From: Planctomycetia bacterium
Lineage (GTDB): Bacteria; Planctomycetota; Phycisphaerae; Phycisphaerales; UBA1924
DNA: 5,174 bases
Assembly: GCA_005776545.1 (NCBI GenBank)
Contig: SXOY01000375.1
Location: 1 to 5,174, forward strand
Direction of reading: 5' to 3'
Shown here: piece by piece, positions 1 through 4,676 of the stretch
How the letters are laid out: each line of letters starts with the position of its first letter
Numbering within the stretch: position 1 is the stretch's first letter
Made by a program: the position numbers and the translations under genes
Notes under the pieces: model-generated
Databases searched by the model: none
What the model was told of the DNA's origin: nothing
What the model saw: only the letters and a program-made list of their open reading frames with translations

Positions 1-2
1 AA

Positions 3-407
3 GGCGGTTCCGGCGGCGCGCTGGGAATTGCGGTGTCGGACAAGGTCGCGATGCTGGAGAATTCGTGGTACTCGGTGATCAGCCCCGAAGGGTGTGCAGC
101 GATCTTGTGGAAAGAGGCAAATGAGCAGACCAACAACGCGGCGGCCAAAGCTCTGAAACTGACTGCAAAAGACAATCTGGAGCTTGGGATCATTGACTCG
201 ATTATCCCAGAACCCGTTGGTGGGGCGCATCGGGATCATCGAATGACTGCGGACAACATGCAGCGATGGATCGTGGAACAGCTTCAGAAACTGATGAAAC
301 TACCGATGGAGAAACTGCTGGATGGCCGCTACGAGCGATTCCGCCGCATGGGGGCGTATGCTGAGTCGGTTGTAGTGGCCGAGACCGATGTGGAGCCAAC
401 AAGCTGA
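3..407 (+). CDS. accA: Acetyl-CoA carboxylase carboxyltransferase subunit alpha, C-terminal part (5' end outside window)
   Basis: This is the C-terminal 134 residues of AccA; the frame is open to the left edge, so the start lies upstream. AccA pairs with AccD to form the carboxyltransferase that moves the carboxyl group from biotin-BCCP to acetyl-CoA, giving malonyl-CoA for fatty acid synthesis in the cytoplasm. Visible family signatures are the Gly-rich GGSGGALGIAVSDKV loop right at the edge (active-site oxyanion region in this crotonase-like fold), YSVISPEGCAAILWK, and IIDSIIPEPVGGAHRD, all in the order seen in E. coli AccA. The protein then ends with the usual helical RYERFRRMGAY and a short non-conserved acidic tail (ETDVEPTS). 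E. coli AccA has 319 residues, so somewhat more than half the gene is missing only because the window cuts it. Internal ATGs such as the one at 51 are not starts, since conserved sequence precedes them. I see no convincing hairpin terminator after the stop. Identification is very secure. Confidence 0.96.
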   Translation, partial: GGSGGALGIAVSDKVAMLENSWYSVISPEGCAAILWKEANEQTNNAAAKALKLTAKDNLELGIIDSIIPEPVGGAHRDHRMTADNMQRWIVEQLQKLMKLPMEKLLDGRYERFRRMGAYAESVVVAETDVEPTS

Positions 408-466
408 GGCCGTCGGCAGAATATCGGGATTAACTGGAAATATTGTTGATTCGGGTGTCCATTGTT

Positions 467-495
467 TTGACTGAACCCTGACTGCTCCCTACCCT
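467..495 (+). promoter_or_regulatory. Candidate sigma-70-type promoter for the dksA-like/lspA/MBL operon
   Basis: A TTGACT hexamer at 467-472 (5 of 6 matches to the -35 consensus) lies exactly 17 bp before TACCCT at 490-495 (3 of 6 to the -10 consensus, keeping the key T-A-...-T positions). Transcription would begin near 502. It sits in the only sizeable gap on this strand ahead of the operon. The -10 match is weak, so this is a prediction only. Confidence 0.33.
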
Positions 496-575
496 GTGCC
501 CCAATTATCCGACTCGCAATGTATGTGCGCACACATCGGGCGAGGGACCGGGACCCTTGGATCGGGGCGAATACC

Positions 576-1541
576 GTGGCCAAAGACGCAAAGAAGAAAG
601 TCGTTACCAAAGTCATGAAAACAGCGTCCAAGCCCGTGGCAAAGTCTGCCCCTAAGCCAGCTAAACCAGTGGCCAAGCCAGCAGCCAAAGTCGTTGCTAA
701 ACCCGCGGCCAAGCCGGTGAGCAAAGTGCCTGCAAAGCCAGTTGCAAAGACCGTAGTAAAACCGGTTAAAGTCGATGCGAAGAAGCCCATCGACACCAAA
801 GCGAAAGAAGTTGCCAAAGTCAAGGTCGTGGCCAAGCCTGAGGTAAAAGTTGTTGCGAAGTTGCCTGCTGGAAAAGCAGCGGCCAAGCCTGATGCGAAAG
901 CAGATGCCAAAGTCGGCGGCAAGAAGGGGATCACGGTTGTCGAACCACCGAAGATGGTTCCCAAGAAGCTGAAACCCAAGTCAACGACTCTCGATGAACT
1001 GCCGAGCCTGGCTGGTGAACTGTTGCGCCCCGGTGGTCCATCCCGCAAGCCCTTGATTCCGTCCGGTCCTAAAGCCCCGACAACGACGCCATTGGGATCG
1101 CACGCGATGGTGGCGGAAGTTGAATTGCCACCGGCCAAGACTCCGTTTAACAAGACCGAGTTGAAGCACTACAAAGAGATTCTGCTGACCAAGCGGGCCG
1201 AATTGATCGGCGATGTCACGAGCATGGAAAAGCAGGCGCTCAACGACGGGTCAGGCGCACTCTCGCACCAGCCGCAGCACATTGCTGAGCAGGGGAGCGA
1301 TACCTATGACCAGACTCTTGCACTTGAAATCGCTGCACAAGATCGGCGATTGGTGAAAGAGATCGACGATGCACTTAACCGCATTGAGGCCGGGACGTAT
1401 GGGATATGTGAACTTTCGGGCAAGGCGATTTCCAAGCATCGATTAGAGGAATTGCCCTGGGCGAGATTCTCGATCGAAGCCGCTCGCGAACAGGAACGCA
1501 AGTCGATGCGTCCAAGCTATTCATCCCGCCACGATCAGTAA
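576..1541 (+). CDS. DksA/TraR-family protein with Lys/Ala/Pro-rich N-terminal tail and degenerate zinc finger
   Basis: The C-terminal third is a DksA/TraR-type domain: helix at residues about 191-222, second helix about 245-271 (DRRLVKEIDDALNRIE), then GTYGICELSGKAISKHRLEELPWARFSIEA. Classical DksA binds RNA polymerase through the secondary channel and has a CxxC...CxxC zinc finger. Here only C278 remains; the other three ligand positions are S281, S299 and A302, so zinc binding is unlikely, as in some other family members. Residues 1-116 are a low-complexity tail of AKP/VAK units with lysine every 3-4 residues, resembling histone H1 tails, followed by a Pro-rich linker. Inferred role: nucleoid- or RNA-polymerase-associated regulator; the target is unknown. 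I prefer the GTG at 576 (product MAKDAKKKVV..., with GGGG at 564-567 about 8 nt upstream). An in-frame ATG at 519 would add 19 residues unlike the tail and lacks a ribosome site. It is first in an operon with lspA, 9 bp downstream. Confidence 0.88.
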   Translation: MAKDAKKKVVTKVMKTASKPVAKSAPKPAKPVAKPAAKVVAKPAAKPVSKVPAKPVAKTVVKPVKVDAKKPIDTKAKEVAKVKVVAKPEVKVVAKLPAGKAAAKPDAKADAKVGGKKGITVVEPPKMVPKKLKPKSTTLDELPSLAGELLRPGGPSRKPLIPSGPKAPTTTPLGSHAMVAEVELPPAKTPFNKTELKHYKEILLTKRAELIGDVTSMEKQALNDGSGALSHQPQHIAEQGSDTYDQTLALEIAAQDRRLVKEIDDALNRIEAGTYGICELSGKAISKHRLEELPWARFSIEAAREQERKSMRPSYSSRHDQ

Positions 1542-1550
1542 TTGCACCGC

Positions 1551-2207
1551 ATGGATTCTGCTGAAAACAACACGACTCCTTCGACGGGACAGAACGCGTC
1601 GCCGGAAACGACTGTCCGAAATCGGGGCGCATGGCGGACGCTGCTTGTAGTCACTGTCGTTGGTCTGGCTATTGACCTGGGAAGCAAGCTCATTGCGTTC
1701 TCGCGTGTCGCTGATGCGCCAGTGGCGGTGAGCCGCGAGAAGGTGCTGGCTGCGGGCACGGATTTAGAGAGCATTGTGCCGCTGCATGATGCGGTAGTCG
1801 TGGTTGATCGCATTCTTGAGCTGAAACTGCTTCTGAATCCCGGCGCGGTCTTTGGAATGGGCGCGGGCAAGCGGTGGGTGTTTGTCATCTTCACCGCGTT
1901 TGCAATCGCGTTTGCACTGTGGATGTTTGCGAAGTGGACGCGGCCCAGGGACAAAGCGGCCCATGTTGCCATCGGACTTGTGCTTGCTGGCGGGCTTGGC
2001 AACTTGTACGACCGCGTGATGTTTGCATGCGTGCGAGATTTTCTGCATCCGCTACCCGGAGTTAATCTGCCCTTTGGCTGGCATTGGCCGTGGGGCGGCA
2101 CCGAAGTCTGGCCATATGTTTCGAATCTCGCCGATCTCTGGTTGATCGTCGGAATTGGGATCCTTGTCATTCACACACTTCGAACCGGCAAACAGACGGG
2201 GCAGTGA
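1551..2207 (+). CDS. lspA: Lipoprotein signal peptidase (signal peptidase II)
   Basis: LspA is the inner-membrane aspartyl protease that cuts signal peptides from diacylglyceryl-modified prolipoproteins. All hallmark motifs are present in order: D42 in IDLGSK within TM1 (about 30-50), NPGAVFG at 96-102, TM2 (about 109-127), TM3 (about 137-152) leading into GGLGNLYDR with catalytic D154, and SNLADLW with the second catalytic D195 at the start of TM4 (about 194-209). The product has 218 residues against roughly 160-170 for typical LspA. The excess lies in a hydrophilic N-terminal leader of about 27 residues, an enlarged periplasmic loop between TM1 and the NPGA motif (about 51-90), and a Trp-rich insert before D195. 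I chose the ATG at 1551; a TTG at 1542 directly after the upstream stop is also in frame. No clear ribosome site precedes either, so translation may be coupled to the upstream dksA-like gene. The downstream hydrolase gene abuts it. Confidence 0.95.
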   Translation: MDSAENNTTPSTGQNASPETTVRNRGAWRTLLVVTVVGLAIDLGSKLIAFSRVADAPVAVSREKVLAAGTDLESIVPLHDAVVVVDRILELKLLLNPGAVFGMGAGKRWVFVIFTAFAIAFALWMFAKWTRPRDKAAHVAIGLVLAGGLGNLYDRVMFACVRDFLHPLPGVNLPFGWHWPWGGTEVWPYVSNLADLWLIVGIGILVIHTLRTGKQTGQ

Positions 2208-2849
2208 ATGAAGTTCGGCAAACTCGATATTCAGTGCTTTGAGCTTGGACCATTTGCGACGAATTGCTACTTTGTAACTGACAATGTCACGGCTTTTGTT
2301 GTTGATGCCAGTTTCGAACCAACAGCAATGGTCCAACACGCTCTGCGGGAACAGTCCTACGTCTCTGACATTGTGCTGACTCACGCCCACTGCGATCACA
2401 TTGCCGGACTCGATGTGCTGCGACGAGCGTGGCCCAAAGCCAACGTGACCATTCATGCATTGGAAGTAGCTTGGCTGAGTGATCCGATGCTCAATTTGTC
2501 TGCCGCGTATGGCGAGCCGGTGAGTGTTGCTCCTGCACATACGACTGTCAATGGTGGTGAGGAGTTGCGGCTTGCAGGTCGAAAGTGGAAAGTCTTGAAT
2601 CTGCCGGGACATTCGCCGGGGAGCATCGGTCTGTATTCTGCGGCAGATGGCGTGGTGCTTGCTGGTGATGCACTGTTCAATGGTTCGATTGGGCGGACCG
2701 ATTTTCCCAATGCGAATTTCGAGACTCTTGCGCAGTCTATTCGCACGCAGTTGTACACCTTGCCCGAGGACACGATTGTGCTGCCGGGGCATGGCCCTGC
2801 GACGACGATTGGCAGGGAGTTGCGTGGGAATCCGTTTGTGAGATTGTGA
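2208..2849 (+). CDS. MBL-fold metallo-hydrolase, glyoxalase II (GloB)-like
   Basis: This is a complete 213-residue metallo-beta-lactamase-fold hydrolase. The dinuclear metal site is intact: THAHCDH (H59, H61, D63, H64), H135 in LPGHSPGS, D154 in LAGDALF, and H195 in LPGHGPATT. The sequence GSIGRTDFP after D154 and the ending TIGRELRGNPFVR are typical of the short hydroxyacylglutathione-hydrolase-like group, which lacks the C-terminal helical substrate domain of true glyoxalase II. A cytoplasmic thioester hydrolase is the likely activity, but the natural substrate cannot be read from sequence and glutathione need not be involved. Its ATG directly follows the lspA TGA with no gap, and a GGGG at 2197-2200 serves as a possible ribosome site, so it is almost certainly co-transcribed and translationally coupled with lspA. 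It ends 15 bp from the convergent thiF-type gene, with no visible terminator between them. Confidence 0.93.
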   Translation: MKFGKLDIQCFELGPFATNCYFVTDNVTAFVVDASFEPTAMVQHALREQSYVSDIVLTHAHCDHIAGLDVLRRAWPKANVTIHALEVAWLSDPMLNLSAAYGEPVSVAPAHTTVNGGEELRLAGRKWKVLNLPGHSPGSIGLYSAADGVVLAGDALFNGSIGRTDFPNANFETLAQSIRTQLYTLPEDTIVLPGHGPATTIGRELRGNPFVRL

Positions 2850-2864
2850 GATATCGACATTTTA

Positions 2865-3902
2865 CTATTGCCCGACGAAGCGGGCGTAGGTTGCGCGGGC
2901 GAGTTCGGGGCGGTTGGTGCCTTTGACGATTGCTCGGCCGTCGGCGAAGACTGTCAATTCGCAATCTTCTTCAAAACCGGGTGGGCGAATTGCGGGGCAG
3001 AGTCGAACAAAGAAGGGGTTCTTGCTGACGCGGCCCAGCGGCAGTAGTTGAGCGGCAAGGAGTTCCAGGTTGATGCGATGGAGGGTGCCTGGGAGTTGGA
3101 TTGCGTTTTGGCCGCAGAGTGAGGCGATTTGTTGCGAGGTGTCGTTCAGGAATTCAAAGTGTCGCTGTGCGCATGCGGGGCAGTCGGGGCGTTTGAGAGT
3201 CTTGAGGTCGAGCCTTCGCCGCGTGTTGGACCATAAGTCGAAGTCGAGCAATGTGTGAGAGAGCAGGTCGCGGTGGCCAGTGAGGATCTTGATGGCGTCG
3301 GCTGCCTGCGTTGCGCCGATGATTGAGACAGCCGGTCCAATCACGCCGACCGTGTCACAGGTTGGGGTCGTTCCCGGTGGCGGCGGAGAATCAAAGATGC
3401 AGCGAAGGCAGGGGTGGTTGGTGTCGCAGAGGAAGGTGGCTTGCATGCCGCGGGTTGAGATCACGCCGCCGTAGCAGAGGGGAATCGCGCGTTTGACAGC
3501 AAGGTCGTTGAGCAGGTAGCGGGTCTGGAAATTGTCGGTGCCGTCGATGATGAGATTGGTGTGCGGGGGGATCAAAGTTTCGATGTTGGTCGGCGTGAGA
3601 TCGGCGATGTGTGCGGCGAGTGATATAGAGGAATTGATGCCGGCGAGTCTGCTGCGTGCAGCTTCGGCTTTGGGCATGGAATTGGCGGCATCAGATTCTG
3701 TGTAGAGAGTCTGACGCTGGAGATTGGTGAGTTCGACCAGGTCGCGATCGATGAGCGTGATGTGGCCGATGCCAGCGCGGGCGAGCAGATCTGCGCTGGT
3801 GCAACCAAGCGCACCCATGCCGACAATGGCGATGTGGGCGGCGGCGAGTTGTGACTGGCCGTCGTTTCCGATGATCAATGTTTGGCGGTGGTATCTGCTC
3901 AC
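2865..3902 (-). CDS. ThiF/MoeB/HesA-family E1-like adenylyltransferase
   Basis: This is a 345-residue E1-like enzyme that adenylates the C-terminal glycine of a ubiquitin-like sulfur carrier (ThiS for thiamine thiazole, or MoaD for molybdopterin). Visible features (numbered from the GTG at 3902) are the N-terminal YHRQTLI signature, the nucleotide-binding loop GMGALG (28-33), IDRDLVELTNLQRQ with D52, D54, N60 and R63, K78, IDGTDN with D120 and D123, and two zinc-binding pairs CLRC (165, 168) and CPAC (241, 244). A further conserved cysteine is C182 in TPTCDTVGVIGP. There is no rhodanese domain; instead residues 247-345 form a C-terminal region with SLCGQNAIQLP and ELTVFADGRAIVKGT, similar to the tail of Bacillus-type ThiF. 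The reading frame extends upstream to 3977, but that stretch encodes a heptamer repeat array, so I start at the GTG before SRYHRQ. No carrier protein or thiamine gene is visible nearby, so ThiF and MoeB cannot be separated. Confidence 0.92.
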   Translation of the reverse strand: MSRYHRQTLIIGNDGQSQLAAAHIAIVGMGALGCTSADLLARAGIGHITLIDRDLVELTNLQRQTLYTESDAANSMPKAEAARSRLAGINSSISLAAHIADLTPTNIETLIPPHTNLIIDGTDNFQTRYLLNDLAVKRAIPLCYGGVISTRGMQATFLCDTNHPCLRCIFDSPPPPGTTPTCDTVGVIGPAVSIIGATQAADAIKILTGHRDLLSHTLLDFDLWSNTRRRLDLKTLKRPDCPACAQRHFEFLNDTSQQIASLCGQNAIQLPGTLHRINLELLAAQLLPLGRVSKNPFFVRLCPAIRPPGFEEDCELTVFADGRAIVKGTNRPELARATYARFVGQ

Positions 3903-3914
3903 GGTGATAGGGTA
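3903..3914 (-). promoter_or_regulatory. Candidate -10 (TANNNT) box for thiF-type gene, possibly leaderless
   Basis: On the minus strand, TACCCT (3914-3909) is followed by six bases and then the GTG start at 3902. There is no purine-rich ribosome site in the gap. A -10 element at this distance would place the transcript start at or next to the start codon. No recognisable -35 lies upstream. Confidence 0.3.
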
Positions 3915-3918
3915 GAAG

Positions 3919-3942
3919 TACTGAGTGCCGAGTGCTGAGTAC
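3919..3942 (+). repeat. Heptamer tandem array, about 3.4 copies of T(A/G)C(T/C)GAG
   Basis: Units are TACTGAG (3919-3925), TGCCGAG (3926-3932) and TGCTGAG (3933-3939), plus a partial TAC (3940-3942). The copies are imperfect but keep the 7-bp phase. The array lies in the gap between the divergent thiF-type and zinc-ribbon genes, just upstream of the candidate thiF promoter. It resembles the short tandemly repeated repetitive (STRR) heptamers described in filamentous cyanobacteria, by class rather than by identity. Confidence 0.65.
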
Positions 3943-3972
3943 CGTGGAAAGAGCCAGTACGAACATACGCCA

Positions 3973-3986
3973 CGCACTCCAGTGCG
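3973..3986. promoter_or_regulatory. Perfect inverted repeat CGCACT-CC-AGTGCG, operator-like
   Basis: Two 6-bp arms (3973-3978 and 3981-3986) are exact reverse complements around a 2-bp centre. The site lies 6 bp upstream of the candidate -10 box of the zinc-ribbon gene, where the -35 region would be, so a regulator could bind there. Such short dyads also occur by chance. Confidence 0.3.
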
Positions 3987-3992
3987 ATTGGT

Positions 3993-4004
3993 TACACTTC
4001 TGTG
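3993..4004 (+). promoter_or_regulatory. Candidate -10 (TANNNT) box for zinc-ribbon gene, possibly leaderless
   Basis: TACACT at 3993-3998 matches the -10 consensus at 4 of 6 positions and is followed by six bases (TCTGTG) and the ATG at 4005. There is no Shine-Dalgarno sequence, and a transcript starting 6-7 nt after the box would begin at the ATG. No -35 hexamer is evident at normal spacing. Confidence 0.35.
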
Positions 4005-4325
4005 ATGTCAAAGCCCAGCGACAAACGAATCGACAAACGAATCATCGGGATTATGTGCGTCATCGCTATGGCCGCGACTGCCATTGTGGTGATGGCCTTC
4101 TGGGGCGGGGGGTTTGGCGGCTCTAGCGGCAAGAAGGGCAACCTGTATCTGGCCCTCGTGCTTGCGGTTCCGGCGGTGGTGCTTGTGTTGCCGCTCCTTG
4201 TGTTCGCGATTCGACGGACCCGAGTGAAGGTCCGCAAACCGCTCCATCCATGTGCAGAGTGCGGGTATGAACTTCGGGGGATTCGAACTGGGATGTGCCC
4301 GGAGTGTGGGCATCGGTATTGTTAA
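4005..4325 (+). CDS. Small two-TM membrane protein with C-terminal zinc ribbon
   Basis: This 106-residue protein is not a recognised named family. From the N-terminus it shows a basic, charged segment (KPSDKRIDKR), a first hydrophobic helix at about residues 13-32, a Gly/Ser-rich turn ending in GKKG (34-45), a second helix at about 47-69, a basic stretch RRTRVKVRK, and then a zinc ribbon: C83xxC86GYELRGI, eleven residues, C98xxC101. Both cysteine pairs are intact, and a fifth cysteine is the last residue. The positive-inside rule places both termini, and so the zinc ribbon, in the cytoplasm. The CxxCGYxLRGx...CPECG pattern is common in planctomycete small proteins. The function is unknown; a membrane-anchored zinc-ribbon adaptor is an inference. 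The ATG at 4005 is preferred to the GTG at 4002. It is a single-gene unit, divergent from thiF and convergent with the lysine-rich gene. Confidence 0.8.
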   Translation: MSKPSDKRIDKRIIGIMCVIAMAATAIVVMAFWGGGFGGSSGKKGNLYLALVLAVPAVVLVLPLLVFAIRRTRVKVRKPLHPCAECGYELRGIRTGMCPECGHRYC

Positions 4326-4360
4326 TGCATGTTCGCCTCAGGGAGTCGTTCTGGACAATA

Positions 4361-4395
4361 CAGGCAGCAGGCATCAGGCAGCAGGCATTAGGAAC
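4361..4395 (+). repeat. Heptamer tandem array, five units of (C/T)AGGNAN
   Basis: The 14-mer CAGGCAGCAGGCAT occurs twice head to tail and perfectly (4361-4374 and 4375-4388). Each splits into heptamers CAGGCAG and CAGGCAT, and a diverged fifth unit TAGGAAC follows at 4389-4395. It lies in the 96-bp gap between the convergent zinc-ribbon and lysine-rich genes. Confidence 0.8.
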
Positions 4396-4421
4396 CAAAC
4401 CGGACCTCGGCGCGAGGTTGC
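4395..4421 (-). terminator. Possible weak intrinsic terminator after the lysine-rich gene
   Basis: A perfect 6-bp stem ACCTCG/CGAGGT (4404-4409 with 4413-4418) with a 3-nt loop begins 3 bp after the stop codon of the minus-strand gene. On that strand it is followed by CCGGTTTGGTTCC, which is only modestly T-rich, so termination would be inefficient or the hairpin may serve another purpose. Confidence 0.3.
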
Positions 4422-4595
4422 TCACCCGCCGCGTTTGGCTTGGCCGCTGCCGCCTTGACGGCGCATCTTGCCGCTGCCTAGGAAAGAATCGAAGGAAGAT
4501 GGACCTTTTTGAGGGCCTTTGTCGCCGATGAAGTCTTCCTTTTTGGGAAGTTGGTACTTGGCTTTTGATTTGTCGGGTTTGGGTTTCTTTGCCAT
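4422..4595 (-). CDS. Lysine-rich small protein of unknown function (57 aa)
   Basis: I do not recognise this family. The predicted product starts MAKKPKPDKSKAKYQLPKKE, has a central FIGDKGPQKGPSSFDSFLGSG segment, and ends in a Gly/Arg/Lys tail (KMRRQGGSGQAKRGG). It has no cysteines, no hydrophobic helix and no signal peptide; it is highly basic and probably disordered, so binding to nucleic acid or ribosomes is a reasonable but untested guess. The frame is open further upstream to 4676, but that part reads through the glutamine synthetase terminator, so the ATG at 4595 is the sensible start. Support for a real gene: the codon usage is unforced with natural-looking basic composition, a TATCAT box lies 5 nt before the ATG, a strong terminator lies upstream on the same strand, and a small hairpin follows the stop. 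It lacks a Shine-Dalgarno sequence. It could still be a spurious frame. Confidence 0.55.
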   Translation of the reverse strand: MAKKPKPDKSKAKYQLPKKEDFIGDKGPQKGPSSFDSFLGSGKMRRQGGSGQAKRGG

Positions 4596-4606
4596 AGTAA
4601 ATGATA
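4596..4606 (-). promoter_or_regulatory. Candidate -10 (TATCAT) box for the lysine-rich gene, possibly leaderless
   Basis: On the minus strand TATCAT (4606-4601, 5 of 6 to the -10 consensus) is followed by five bases (TTACT) and the ATG at 4595. Because the preceding gene on this strand ends in an intrinsic terminator, this gene needs its own promoter, and there is little other room for one. No good -35 is present. Confidence 0.35.
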
Positions 4607-4617
4607 GTGAGGCTGAG

Positions 4618-4656
4618 CCCAAAAAAGAAAACCGCCCGACATTTCTGCCGGGCGGT
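4618..4656 (-). terminator. Rho-independent terminator of the type III glutamine synthetase gene
   Basis: Read on the minus strand, an 8-bp GC-rich stem ACCGCCCG/CGGGCGGT (4656-4649 with 4638-4631) encloses a 10-nt loop and runs straight into TTTCTTTTTT (4630-4621). It starts about 20 bp after the glutamine synthetase stop codon. The plus strand has no T-tract after the stem, so it works in one direction only. Confidence 0.9.
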
Positions 4657-4676
4657 GGAGTGGTCGAGAGAGTCAA

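Noticed and set aside
408..466. Possible accA terminator (AATAT...ATATT near 420-443)
   Set aside because: The pairing is short and AT-only with a long loop and no following T-tract, so I do not call it.
329..1153. Long 274-codon minus-strand frame opposite the DksA-like gene
   Set aside because: It is a mirror of the Lys/Ala/Pro-rich tail: AAG/AAA, GCC and CCA codons read as Leu/Phe, Gly/Ala and Thr/Gly on the other strand. It yields a low-complexity hydrophobic product with no domain and also overlaps accA.
1535..2170. 211-codon minus-strand frame opposite lspA
   Set aside because: It covers a gene with complete LspA motifs on the plus strand; its own product is Ser/Arg/Thr-rich with no recognisable domain.
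2052..2792. 246-codon minus-strand frame opposite lspA and the MBL gene
   Set aside because: It spans two well-supported plus-strand genes and its product has no family motifs; a shadow of their codon usage.
3903..3977. Upstream extension of the thiF-type reading frame to 3977
   Set aside because: The extra 25 codons include the heptamer array and have no similarity to E1-like enzymes, whose conserved sequence begins at SRYHRQ right after the GTG at 3902.
4274..4295. GATTCGAACTGGG stretch resembling a tRNA T-loop
   Set aside because: It lies inside the zinc-ribbon coding sequence (LRGIRTG) and no acceptor, D or anticodon stems can be found around it.
4596..4676. Upstream extension of the lysine-rich frame to 4676
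   Set aside because: It would encode the stem and T-tract of the glutamine synthetase terminator, which is better explained as a terminator.
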